From: Pohlia nutans
Lineage: Eukaryota > Streptophyta > Bryopsida > Bryales > Mniaceae
Assembly: GCA_022496805.1 (NCBI GenBank)
Contig: CM040100.1
Coordinates: 25,387,009 to 25,451,008, forward strand
DNA: 64,000 nucleotides
Direction of reading: 5' to 3'
The notes beneath the pieces were generated by a model. That model did no database searches. It saw only the letters and a list, made by a program, of their open reading frames with translations, and was not told the DNA's origin. Shown here in pieces: positions 49,700 through 61,090 of the stretch. Position numbers and translations under genes: made by a program. Position 1 is the stretch's first letter, and each line of letters opens with the position of its first letter.

Positions 49700-51200
49700 A
49701 CTGTATGCCATGTAACAAGTTGCTATTAGATTACGGGAACTTCACAAACTTGAAAAGGTTGCACTCTTCTAGACCACTTCCAAGAAACCTCTTAGTAACA
49801 GGGATACATACCGCAAACTGCAATAGAGAGCAACCCTAAACCGACACTTCAATATCCAATCAGCAAGAGCTTGAAAAGATAATCACTTCAAAGGAAGAAA
49901 AAGAGGAGCCATAGCCAGTCCTGCCTCTGATATACAATAATAGCCCTAGCTAATAGACGATAATAAGAATCACAGACCCGACATTCATCATTATACTAAT
50001 CAACCTGTGATCAACTTCACCATCATCATTCGATAAAATTGCGATTTTCAAACATTTCCAGACTGGAAAGCTCATCGGCCCTCAAACAAAACAGCCAAAG
50101 CTTCCTCTAAAAAGACCGCCACTTCCAACGGAAGCCTCCAACTCCCAAAGAAGAAACAAATACAGTCGTCCTTAAGGAAAAAAGGTAACCTCGTCTAAAA
50201 TCCAGCTCGCTGTGACAGATCACGTCTCTCCTACACTAGAACATACCCCAGCAGGTACAAACCATAACCCTATCCCGGAGGAAATCACGATTACACGTAA
50301 CTCTGGCAGGGGCAATTCAGACGAAACCAGATGGCAGACCAGCAGGAATTCCTAGGGATGCATTTCCGCATACTAAATCACCCGTTGCCCGAGTATCTCA
50401 CAAAAGCCCTAGCCCGAGGCGTCCATGCTGATTGTGGAACCCGACCACGACTGATGCGCCAGACTTCATGTCAAGAAAATAAGAATCCATGCTAAGCATC
50501 CTGGGCCCGTTTTCGCAGGCACAAGATGGGCCACTTTCCTTGGTTCGGCCAGATCCGGCCCCCGACGGTGACTCACGCGGGAGTTTCCACACCCCCGGGT
50601 CCGTACCGACAGCGATCGATCTGCAAGGGTAAAGAAAAAGAGCGGAAACGGACAATCTCACCACCAAGGCGAGGCAAGCGAAGGCAAGGTCGGACCAAGA
50701 GCGTGATTCCCACAGACAGCAGAGTTACAAACGAAGGCAAACATGCGTGCATGCGAAGAAAGGCGAAACGAACGCACCGCGAGAGCGAACAAAGAGGGGA
50801 GGAGCACTCACTACTCGGGATTCATGGTGGGGCGCTGCGTTGGGCGGAGCGGGCGGGGCGGGGCGGGGCAAGAGGATGGGGATGAGATGGGGCAGGATTG
50901 CAGGAGCAGCGAGCGAGAAAGAAAGCAACTGAAGCAGAGAAAGAAAGGAAAGGAAGGATGGACGAAGTGGACAAGTTCTTGCGGTGGCAGAGCGAGAAGG
51001 AGCGCAGTAGCAAACGAGCGCGAGAGCGAGAGAGAGGGGCGAGAAAAGCAGAGAAACAGGCAGGATGTGACCGAAGGGTGAGTGAGTGAGAAGTGGAAAG
51101 GACGAGGGCGAGAGCTTGGGCGCGGAGGGGAGAAGGGGGCCCCAAAGCCATGGAAGGGATGGCGCGGTCAACGACATGAAGAGTCTTCGAGCTTTTTCAG
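49700..51200 (-). promoter_or_regulatory. 5' region and GC/purine-rich promoter of the ARM/TPR gene
   Basis: Between 50.5 and 51.2 kb the sequence is GC-rich with strongly purine-rich plus strand (ggcggggcggggcggggcaa near 50850, then long gagaaag runs), unlike the surrounding AT-rich DNA, and the plus strand becomes transcript-like after 51.5 kb. This fits a promoter, possibly divergent, with a 5' UTR intron at 49.7-50.4 kb. Long frames here (for example 51441-50725 minus) are composition artefacts. No TATA box stands out. Confidence 0.35.
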
Positions 51201-51639
51201 GGCTTATGTTATTCAACGAAGAAGAGGCCGCACTCACATAACATTGCAGGACGTTATAGTCGTCATTCAAATTCCCCGGCGGTCTACGTGGCGCAGACCT
51301 GGCCCACAGCCCGGCCCGCGACCTCCCCCCGCGCTGCGGCCTCCCCGCTCGTCCTGCAGTACAACGGTCCGGCCCGGGAAGGACACGACCCCTCGGCCTC
51401 GTCCTGACCTCCGTACCCCAACGTCGACGGAGCGCGCTCAACGGACGAGAGAATGGATTGGACGTCGACGAGAAACTTCATTTGACATCTTGCACCTTGC
51501 GATGACGGAGATCCATGAGTACACATTAACGATGATGGGATGTGTTTCACCAGTTGACGCGACGTACTCCACCATCTGTACTTTATTTCTCTCCTTCTGT
51601 GCTTCAATCCGCCTTTGTGTGTGCTTCGGCCTTCTGGAT

Positions 51640-52180
51640 TTTTGTGTCTACGTTTGTGTTGGCCTTTTGCATTTTTGTGTGTCTATGCTCTCGAAACTGC
51701 GGTTTTAGGCTTGTTGCTGTTAATCGCAAATCTACTGCGGTTTTTAGTTTCTGCTGCTAATCACGCGAGTCTGCTACGATTTTTAGTTTCTGCTACTAAT
51801 CGCGAGTCTGCTGTAGTCAAGGTTTTAGTGCGTTCTGCGGAGGGAGCTTTCTAGTGCATTCTGCGGTGCAGGTTTATTTTGCTACAGGAGCTCCTTTTGC
51901 TGCGCTTTAGGGTATTTTGTGTCGATCTACGTGCGGTTTAGCGCTTGCTCTTCTCTGTTGTTGTCGTTCTTTCGTGCTGCGGTTTTGGTCAAGGTACTAC
52001 GGTTTTGCGATCTAGGATCGTTTTTTAGCCAAAGCTGTTGCGGTTTTAGTGTGATTTGGAGTTATAGTCATCATTTGGAGTTGAGGCGATTTAGTTTAGG
52101 GTTTATATTGAAGTTGTTGGCTCGATCCACAATACCCTTGCGATATTAGAGTTTAGGGTTTGGTTTTAGGGGTATCTTCA
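51640..52180. other. Degenerate repeats of tgcggttttag
   Basis: ctgcggttttag and close variants (ctgcggtttttagtttctgctgctaa) recur at least six times between 51700 and 52120. This may be a leader of the decayed gene that follows. Confidence 0.45.
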
Positions 52181-52182
52181 CT

Positions 52183-53278
52183 ATGTCTGAGTCGGAGGCT
52201 GTAGAATCCCAGTAGGGTTTATATGACAATGATTTAGGTGGAGAGAGCGAAGTTGAGCCGCAGCCGTTGCAGATCAAAATGCCAGCACATTCTTCATCAG
52301 ACAATCCAAAACCATCTCAGGAAGTAAAACTGCCTCACCGGGAACTTGTGCCAATACGCTAGAGCTAAAGGACAGTGACGGTACCTCATTCTACGCGCGC
52401 CGAAGGACAAAGATATAATAAGAGGGCTTGGCAATGACAAGTTCATTGAAATCGTCACCACATACCCTACAAGCTAGGTGAAAGGGGTACGTTTCTCTTC
52501 TCTTCATTTCTCTCTGCTACTTGTCTCTAAGTTTTGCGGAACCTTTTAGCACTTACTTGTTGTCCTTCATTTTCAGTCAAATCTTTCATGTCCTTCATGT
52601 TTCCTATTTGTCCTTCCATTCATGTCATTCATATGTCCTTCTTGTAATATATTGCTACTTGGTAGGGATCTCGATACGCTCTGCTTGTACAAGTGTACCA
52701 TGAAGTACACAAGGTATAAGGTAAATTGTTTGTACACGGAGCCAGAGTACGAGCAATTAACTTTAGAAGCACACTTGTACAACAAAATAAACTATATCTC
52801 CCAACAGTTCAACAACGAAATGAGGCCCCCATTCTTCTGCTTATACTACAATGAAGATTTTAAGGACAATAACTCCTTGTCTTGGCACCAGGTTTGGAGT
52901 ATATGCCCAAAAATACACCGGGTTTAAGCCACTGAAAATGTACCCAACCTGGACAAAAAGCAACGCTTCTGAGCTGAAGCGAATCTAGAAGAAATTTGAG
53001 GGAGTGCCACCAATCTCTAGGAATCCCCTCGCACAAGAAGACAGCGGGCAAGGCAAGAAGGCAAAGGTCACTTCTAATGAAGGACAACCCTCCCAACAGG
53101 ACCGTCGTTCCAAGGTGCAGCACACAACGAAGTCGACGTCAACACCTTGGAAGAGTCCAACGAAGCAGACCTAGCGTGTGTGATAATGAAGAAACTTGAG
53201 GTTGAAGACCAAACCGATGAGCTGTTGCCCAAGTTGAAGCAGGCCTTTGGCCACTTGTTCATTACAACAACACCAAAG
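52183..53278 (+). pseudogene. Decayed multi-exon gene, unknown family
   Basis: An ATG at 52183 gives MSESEAVESQ, then TAG at 52213-52215, then GLYDNDLGGESEVEPQPLQI and an acidic, polar stretch. Further segments read IIRGLGNDKFIEIVTTYPTS (before 52490), then an exon at about 52667-52890 in another frame (YTEPEYEQLTLEAHLYNKIN, FFCLYYNEDFKDNNSLSWHQ, donor CACCAG|GTTTGG), then FKPLKMYPTWTKSNASELKR with a TAG before KKFEGVPP, and finally LEESNEADLACVIMKKLEVE to the donor CCAAAG|GTACAT at 53278 after a frame change near 53100. I do not recognise the fold. Multiple stops and frame changes mark it as a pseudogene, probably of mobile-element origin. Confidence 0.45.
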
Positions 53279-53639
53279 GTACATCGTTCATTCTATTCTT
53301 TCTCTTTCATTTTGCTCAATCTTTTTCCCTACAGTTCCCTATATACTGTATTGCAATCTTGTACCTCCTGCCTTCAAGTATATTGCGCTGTCCTCCATAT
53401 TCTGTATATCTACAGTCGTCTACTACAATACTTTGGACTCCATCTTGTGCTGAAATTCATACGGGTTCTTTATATTTGAGCAGAAATTCAAACCAATTCC
53501 TAGGAATGATACGCTCACAAAAGAAATATCGCGTTCCTTGAAAACGTTCGAAAAAGAAGGGAAGCTAGACTCGGAGTGTGAACCGCCGAACTGGTCCACA
53601 AACCACGGTAAACCATTACTGTGGTGTTTGGCATTCATT

Positions 53640-55800
53640 TCTTCTATTTTAACCTTTATTTATAAGTATTTTAGCAAATAGGAGTGATTGGTGTATTTTG
53701 GCAATCTTCAATGTGTTTGTATTTAGAATTTTGCTTGTACTAGAAGTTCTACTTGAATTTAATGAATTACTGTTTTTTGATCTTTTAATTGTGGATTTTT
53801 GGTGATTTTGCATCACTTGCTCAATATTTAGAGGGCATAATTTTATAGAGTTTTGGCACGATTTTCTTTGGATGTGGCCTAGTGCTAACTTTATAAGTGG
53901 GAATTTATCTCACGGTTAACTAGGAGTAGAGTAGAAGTTTAGTGAGAAAAATCAGAGTTTCATCACAAATGTACACCCCTCCTTTTTCAATGTTGTCTCA
54001 ACGATGTGTAAATGTGAGGGTTGTAACAATGTTGTGACAATATGTAGAAACTTGTGATTCATTGTCTTGTCATTGTATTATGAGGCAATAATGTGACAAT
54101 GCATATTGTTCTTATGTTGGCACAATATGTAAACAATATGTACATCTTCCCAATGATGTGTCATAATTCCAACCACATATATGATCCCATTGATGAATCA
54201 ACAAGGAAAGCCTCAATGTTGCCCCAATACATATACAATGGCATTTGTTACAACGTTGTTCATTTACACTCTGCTTTAATATTCTTTCATTAATGTTCTA
54301 AAGTATTTTCAACATTAATATTGAATTTGTATTGAGAAGTCACTTGGACAAAGTTAACAATGACATTATTTAGTTGTAATTGAGATTGATATTAGGCCAT
54401 TATTTTCTAGCTGTAGTTGCATCGTTGAGTCAACAATATTATCGTTGTTGCATTGATGATACATCATTAGGACAACAATGACACAATGTACACAACAATT
54501 TCACATCATTAAAACAACAATGGCACATCATTGAGACTTCAAAACAAGGCTTGATCAATATATATCTTATTGTTGACAACATTTGGCCATTATTTTCTAA
54601 TTGTCGATACATCATTGAGACAAGAACGGCACATCATTGAGAAAATAATGACGTCCTTGTTGCATCAATGATTCATCATTGAGACATCAATAGCACAATA
54701 TTGAGACTTCAAGACAATGCTTGGCCAGTAGTTGTTTCCCAGTAGTTGTTACATCATTGAAACAATGTTCATACATCATTGAGACAACAATGACACAATA
54801 TTGAGACTTCAAGGCTAGAGACAATTCATATATTTCCATCTTCTAAATCATTGGCCCTTGTGACAATACATACTTTCATGTGTGATTTTCTAACCTATTG
54901 GATACAATTAAATAAACCTAGCAAAAAAATTGACTTGAATCATACAAATTTTTTAACTATGTTCTTTAATGTTGATAATGACCTTAGTAAATTTTAACCT
55001 TAAATTGCTTAACTATGCAAATTTTGCATCGTGTACCAAATTACCACTTTTTTCCTCACAAATTAAAGGATTTTTGCAGTGTTGTTTTTTTCTATGATTT
55101 TTTCAGGTAGTTACCTTAACGTAAATGAAATCAGATTAAAAGAAATTTGAAATTGAATTTACTAGGTTCTTTCAAACCATGTGAGCTTTCATTTCAATAA
55201 AAAAGATCCAAAGTTTTGAACTGCTATATGTGTACTAAATCCATTCTTAGATCTGACATACAGATGAAAGTTGTAGCTGATGACTTTTTTTTGACATCCA
55301 TACGATTGGATTAATAAGTAATAGTGTCGTAGTATGTTTCAATTTGATTATAAAAGAGATTATCGCTTTATTTATATGAAAAATAAAAAAAAACAATCAT
55401 TATCTTAAATGTGAATTTTAGAATGATTTGCCAAAAGTGCATAATGTACAACATTGAATCATCTTTTGCATAATGTGTAATATCTCAATCTATAAAATTA
55501 TCCTTTGATTGCTTACAAAGAGATCTTGAGACAACCCTTTTGAACCATATTAAAACTTTGGTGAACTTCACCACTATTGAAGCATAATGATTTCAACCAA
55601 TCATAATGAATTACAAGATGAGAGTATTAAAATTGTAATTTTAGTGAATTTTCAAAGTTTTTCCTTGTAAATTCATTTGAAAATATATATAGGCATTTTA
55701 TTTCAAATTCAACTGTATGGATGTCTTTTAATAAGGATTTAACACACATTTCGATAACTTTGCACTATTTTCAATCCGGAATTAGTACATGCAGTCAATT
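53640..55800. repeat. AT-rich region with dispersed cattgagac repeats
   Basis: Between about 54400 and 54850 a loose unit (acatcattgagacaacaatg, sometimes followed by acacaatattgagacttcaag) recurs eight or more times. The rest of the region is AT-rich and shows no gene. Confidence 0.55.
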
Positions 55801-55824
55801 TTGGACGGGATAATAGTGATGGGG

Positions 55825-55900
55825 AGGTGGCTAGAGCAGCTGGAAATGGGGAGGCCTCCCTAGAAGACAGGGGAGGCCTCCCTAAAAGACAGCTGCTTGC
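55825..55900. repeat. Small copy of the gaggcctccc palindromic repeat
   Basis: ggggaggcctccctagaaga and ggggaggcctccctaaaaga lie side by side. They carry the same palindromic core as the arrays at 57.7 and 61.6 kb. Confidence 0.7.
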
Positions 55901-56348
55901 ACGCAGCGGGAGCGCGCTATTCAACTGAATATGAGCAGAGGCGCAATGTTGGCTGGGGAGATCTCCCCACTATATTCATGAAACGGCGTGTGGGGCGGTC
56001 TGATTGCCACAGATTGGACATTCAAACGGTAGGGAGCCCTCCCTATCCAAGGTCCGTGGATGGGAAGGCCTCCCTACCTTGGTAGGAAGGTACGACGACT
56101 GAGTTTTGAACAAAACGCGAATGTCCAATGCAAAGAAAATCCCTATTTCTGATTCCCTTGGTGGTAACAATTTCATGTACAGTGTGGATTACATCCCAAT
56201 AACAAGAGGACTGTATATTTACATTGATGAAAGTACAAAATTCCGGCCAAGGTCATTACAATGCATTGCAAAGTTCAGGGCCCACATTGTTCATGCAAAC
56301 TTAGGGAAGAGAAGGTCTCCTACGCTACAAGGTCGTCACTGCGGCCGT

Positions 56349-56983
56349 CTATTGCGGCGCCTTAGAGCCCCCCAAGAGGAGTCTCACACGATCAGCTGTA
56401 ACATGTGGAGTAGACCAAGTGGGTTTGTTCTGCTCAACAAACTCCCGAATGTCGCCTGTCCACGCACGCATATTGACTAGCCACCTCCTCATTGCCACGA
56501 GTCCGGGAGGTGCTTTCGGATCACTCGAACGGTACGTAAACGGGTGGATTGCATTGCGGAGATCGTTCAAGCAACTCTTGTTGGGCGAGTCGTCGATGAG
56601 GACTATGTTCGACGTGTTAGCATCGAGGCATTGTGTAAAGAATTTGGAAAGGGGTTTTAGGAAAATGGGCTTCTCCGGGTTCAAGGGATCCCGATGTTGG
56701 GAGCATTCACAAAGGTCCTGGCCAAATAGCCAGTCTGACCTTATAATGACTTGGGTGAGTGTCTGAAGTTCTTTCTTGTATCGGTCTAATTTTTTTCCCC
56801 ACACGCGGACCAAAAAACGACATCGAACCGGGCAAAGCAAAACTGCAGGAAATTGTTCAAGTTCTCCCTCCACCGAATTTCGCTGCAGGCCCCGGAGTCG
56901 GAGTTCACAACAGTCGGAGTTCACAACAGTCCATTCACGTCAAACACGAAAAATATTGTCAAGGGTTGCGAGAGCGAATCCAC
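56349..56983 (-). pseudogene. FCP1/NIF-like (HAD family) phosphatase pseudogene
   Basis: After the acceptor TTTCCGCAG the frame reads VDSLSQPLTIFFVFDVNGLL, matching the DxNGxL nucleophile region of plant FCP1-like proteins, then a TGA, then WRENLNNFLQFCFARFDVVF and WSACG (motif II region). A one-base loss in the run GGGGAAAAAAA moves the frame to LDRYKKELQTLTQVII, DWLFGQDLCECSQH, PEKPIFLKPLSKFF and SNIVLIDDSPNKSCLN (motif with the conserved DDS), NAIHPF. FCP1-like enzymes dephosphorylate proteins such as the RNA polymerase II tail, usually in the nucleus. The order and spacing of motifs are convincing; stop and frameshift make it nonfunctional. It may be the 3' part of the ParB-like gene upstream (58.1-59.4 kb). 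Confidence 0.75.
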
Positions 56984-57069
56984 CTGCGGAAAGTCTGCCA
57001 TATGGAGCGGAGACGGCAATGTCGCTCGGTGTGTGCAAGATACAAATTGGTTCTAACAGCCCGTCGTTA

Positions 57070-57466
57070 TTTCGTTATAATGGGAAAATTCCATGATTTT
57101 GGGAAAATACAGTTTAGGTCGAGTCGAGCTAAATTGTACCCACTGAGTGGGTACTTCACTGAAACTGGACAAAACAACCAATCGTCGAAGTTTTCAAATG
57201 GTCATAACTTACTCAAATTTTGTCCAAATTGGGCATATGAGGTGTTTTTTGACATCTACTTTTTTTGTAGATGTCAAATAACACCTCATATGCTCAATTT
57301 GGACAAAATTTGAGTAAGTTATGGCCATTCAAAAATTTCGATGATTAGTTGTTTTGTCGAGTTTCAGTGAAGTACCCAATCTACGAGTACAATTTAGCTC
57401 GACTCGACCTAAACTGTCATTATCATATGGGTTTTTGATAATTTGAATATTCCCATTATAACGAAA
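57070..57466. mobile_element. MITE, 397 bp, flanked by TA
   Basis: The ends are TTTCGTTATAATGGGAA and its exact inverse, flanked by TA (57068-57069 and 57467-57468). Inside, two arms of about 150 bp are nearly perfect inverses (cagtttaggtcgagtcgagc against gctcgactcgacctaaactg) around a centre at about 57260 (tgacatctac…gtagatgtca). A TA duplication points to a Tc1/mariner-type (Stowaway-like) source. Confidence 0.85.
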
Positions 57467-57729
57467 TACGCCTTCAAAGGCCACGCTTGGAATGCATTGT
57501 CTTGTCATGGAATCCTAGAGTACCGATGGGGAGATCTCCCCATCCAAAGAGAACACAACACACATGAAATGAATGACCTAAACATGCACGACACACATCG
57601 AGAGGGCAAACATGGGGAAAACATAAGTCATATTCGATAGTTTATTTGCGGCGTTCAGGTACTAGTCACGGGCCCCTTGAAATCCTGTGGACATTCAAAC
57701 GATTGGTCGCATTTTTTGATGTAAGGAGG

Positions 57730-58040
57730 CCTCCCTATTGAAAACAGTGACTATCAATGGGGAGGGCTTCCCCACTGACAGTCCATGGAGAGACTTCCCT
57801 ACAAGAAGTTCATAGGGAGGCCTTCCAAGTGAAAGTTCTTGACGAGGCCTCCATACTGATAGCTCATGGGGAGGCTTCCCTACAGGAAGTTCACGGGGAG
57901 GCCTTTCTACTTGGAAGCTCTTGGGGAGGCCTCCCCACTGGAGGTTCATGGGGAGGTCTCCCCACTAGAAGTTCTTGGGGAGGCCTCCCAAGTGGAAGTT
58001 CATGGGGAGGTCTCCCCATGAAGAAATTCATCGGAGGGCC
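57730..58040. repeat. 27-bp palindromic minisatellite (ggggaggcctcccc)
   Basis: Around ten units of about 27 bp, each with a ggggaggcctcccc-like palindrome and a spacer such as actggaagttcat. It lies in the gap between the ParB-like exon at 58097 and the FCP1-like exon. Apparent ORFs across it are repeat translations. Confidence 0.85.
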
Positions 58041-58096
58041 TCCCTATCAACATCAAAAGCAAAAGGACTTGGAGAGACGGAGAGAGGGGGGCTTAC

Positions 58097-59359
58097 AATC
58101 CATTCACGAGTCCTCCCTTCAACCAAAGAAGGAGGGCTACCCATTTCCTTCTAGACAGCCCGCGCTTGCTTGATTTTGTCGAAGAGGTCCGGGGTGCTCT
58201 CCTTGTCCCAAGCTCGGGAATTAAGAATCTTGGACAACAATTGAATATGATTCATATCTCGGCTCCAAACCACGATTATCTCGTGCTTCCCGTACAACTC
58301 TTGGAACGTGGGGTCACTCGCATTATCTCGGATTACAGCCTCGGATGCCATAATAGTATGTTGGCTGCCAACAATCCAGAAGTGGTGTGAGGCCATGGCA
58401 TTGCGATTTGTGGGCATGGCAAGCACCACTTCGTACTTGACAGGCTCCGGACCTCAGACCGGTTGCACGGGGATGACAATGATGGGGGGCCTTTGCACGG
58501 TGTTGCGATTCCTGATAAATTGGGCCTTCAACTCGTCCACCCGTTTAGGCACAATGCCGCAGTACACCCAAGTGTCCGGTGCCTTGTGGAAGTTCTCGAG
58601 TGGCGCCTTCACGCGCCGTCCTTCTGAATCATCCTCCGCGGAGTTGCCCCAGGGATACAGATGGTCCACCTGTCGTGCCAAAAACTCGGAGCACTCGGCC
58701 AGTGCTCTCGTATTGCTGACGTGTTTCTTTAGGTCGAATGTTTTCTCCAATTTTATAATGACCTCCTCTATTTCCTTCAGCCTTTGCAAGTCAGGGTTGA
58801 TGAATTTCTTTATGGATTGCTTAGTCGGAGAAGGTGCTGCATCGGCCGTGAGTGCAATACCCTGGTCAACGTCGTCATCGTCGACGCCCTCAATCACCGC
58901 AAATATGTCCCGGAATTCAGTTATGACATCGCCTTGAAAGAAGACCTGCACCTGCCAGTTGAACAAAAATCCCTTCTCCTCAAGCGCCAGCGGCATCCCA
59001 CTACAAAGCTTCGCAATAGGTAAACGCAGGGCAATTTGTCGGGAAAGCCGACGCCCACCCGGGGACTCCTCCATATTGACATTGACTTCCTGCGCACCGG
59101 GGGCGGGAATCACTTGCAGCACAGTGGTGTAGAAAGGCTTGATCTGGCGCTTGGGGTTGGAGGCCAGTACGTACAGAAAACAGATCCTCGAGCGGACACC
59201 TACCATCTCAACATCGATGCTCCACTTCAAGATGTTGAGGTTGCAAATGAAGGCACAACCCGGTTTACTCTTAAAGCCAGTAAGGTCATCGTTGAGGACG
59301 TCAGTGCATCGTTGAGGCTTCAGCGCAATCGGCCAAATGTCATCAGGAATCTGAGACAT
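58097..59359 (-). pseudogene. Second ParB/DGQHR-like gene, with two in-frame stops
   Basis: One frame from an ATG at 59359 (MSQIPDDIWPIALK) down to a donor TGGATT|GTAAGC at 58097, broken by TGA at 58456-58454 and TAG at 58153-58151. The C-terminal third is ParB-like: VPKRVDELKAQFIRNRNTVQ and RPPIIVIPVQPV (target-defining motif), then HFWIVGSQHTIMASEAVIRD, which matches the DGQHR..A pattern, and HEIIVVWSRDMNHIQLLSKI. The N-terminal two thirds (GFLFNWQVQVFFQGDVITEF, acidic DDDDVDQG, then charged helices) is unfamiliar. ParB-like proteins bind and hydrolyse nucleotide or cut DNA. The stops fit CGA to TGA and CAG to TAG. It may continue into the FCP1-like exon. Confidence 0.55.
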
Positions 59360-60009
59360 CATCAGGAATTTCCGACTCCATTGATTCTGCACTGATTCAG
59401 TGCGTTTATCGTTGAACATTGATTCCGCACGTCATACGTGCATTTAGAAGTGTCGTTACGGTACGGAAGTGACATGCATTACTAGAGTGTTGATGCAGTG
59501 TCTTTTCAATGATTATCAAAAAAGTGTTGTTTCCGCACGAAAGTCGTGCTTGACGGAATCCGTGCGTTAATCGTGTATCTACATTACATGGCTAATAAGA
59601 CACGAATAACATGCGGTTTTAGTTAATGCGGATTCAGTATCGTATACGTATCATATTAATGCCATTTACTATATTCGTGCGATTTCAGTATCTATTATAA
59701 TGCAAATTGTTTTCGTACGACATCCGTGTACAATATTTTAATATATTTTTTGAAATCTTTTGGAATCTTTTGGAATATTTCAAAATATTTTATATTATTT
59801 TGGAATATGTTGAAATATTCCAATAATCTTCTTTACATTATACTTACGGTTTAATTTCCCAAAACATTTTTAGATCTACATTTATAGAGTTTAGAAGCAA
59901 TACACATTAAAATTTCAAAGAAATAACATTTTATCTTTTTAGAATTCAAATTTGGTATTATTGGTTATCATTGTACTTTTCATCATAGGAGCAAAAAAAA
60001 ATAGCTCAC

Positions 60010-60730
60010 AACCACCACGATTTTGGCAAAAAATAAAAAAATTCAAAATATTATGAAAAAAATCCTAGATATAGAAAACGTCCTGCATAATCTAGTGCAA
60101 AAAAGAATTTTGGAAAAAAAGTTTTTTTCACATAGTTAAAAACATTCAAAGTCCGCTGAAAAAAAAAACAACTCACAGCCATGATTTGCCATCACGATTT
60201 TGGCAAAAAATTCAAAAATTTAAAAAATTATGAAAAAAACCCTAGATATAGAGAAAGTCCTGCATAATCTAGTGCAAAAAAGAATTTTGGAAAAAAAGTT
60301 TTTTTCACATAGTTAAAAACATTCAAAGTCCGCTGAAAAAAAAAACAGCTCACAACCATGATCTACCATCACGATTTTGGCAAAAAATTCAAAAATTCAA
60401 AAAATTATGAAAAAAACCCTAGATATAGAAAAAGTCTTGCATAATCTAGTGCAAAAAAAAATTTGGAAAAAAAGTTTTTTTCACATAGTTAAAAACATTC
60501 AAAGTCCGCTGAAAAAAAAAACAGCTCACAACCATGATCTACCATCACGATTTTGGCAAAAAATTCAAAAATTCAAAAAATTATGAAAAAAACCCTAGAT
60601 ATAGAAAAAGTCTTGCATAATCTAGTGCAAAAAAAAATTTGGAAAAAAAGTTTTTTTCACATAGTTAAAAACATTCAAAGTCCGCTGAAAAAAAAAAAAA
60701 CAGCCATGATCTGCCATCACAATTTTGGCA
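60010..60730. repeat. 176-bp tandem repeat, about 4-5 copies
   Basis: The block cacgattttggcaaaaaa starts at 60016, 60193, 60370, 60546 and (changed) 60717. Copies 3 and 4 are almost identical. Each unit contains accctagatatagaaaaagt and ttttttcacatagttaaaaa. The two 68-69-codon frames are repeat translations. Confidence 0.9.
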
Positions 60731-60904
60731 AAAAAAAAAAGAAACTCAAAATATTCTGAAAAAATTTGTAGATGTAGGAAAAGCCCTGCATGTTGTAGTG
60801 CAAAAAAAAAATTTGAAAAAAGAATTATATACACATGGCAAAAAATAGCCAATAGTTTCATTCATTTATAATTACCAAAAGAGTTCCTTTCTATGCATGA
60901 AGAG

Positions 60905-61090
60905 TTTGAGGTGGTTTGGTGGTTTGGAGCTTCATCGGCAACCGGGAGGTCGTGAGTTCAAATCCCACCGTTGGCGATAGAGCTTGGGAAGCTATGGTGG
61001 GCCCCACCGTGCGTTCGGGCAATTTTCGTGTAGTTGAAGTGGGTAGCGAGGAAAATAATTATTTTATATTTTATTATTATTTTATTTTAT
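60905..61090 (+). repeat. tRNA-derived SINE-like sequence
   Basis: ttgaggtggtttggtggttt resembles a degenerate box A, and gtgagttcaaatcccacc is a good box B (consensus GGTTCGANTCC). A short body and a very AT-rich tail follow (ttattttatattttattatt). This is the layout of a plant tRNA-related SINE. It is not a full cloverleaf tRNA gene. Confidence 0.55.

Noticed and set aside
50725..51708. Frames of 238 aa (minus) and 208 aa (plus)
   Set aside because: GC- and purine-rich promoter-like sequence; the peptides are low-complexity Arg/Ser/Leu/Pro with no domain, and the frames overlap on opposite strands.
60377..60759. Two nearly identical 68-69-aa Lys-rich frames
   Set aside because: They are translations of successive copies of the 176-bp satellite.
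60905..61090. Functional tRNA gene
   Set aside because: Box B is good, but box A is degenerate and no full cloverleaf can be drawn; the AT-rich tail fits a SINE.
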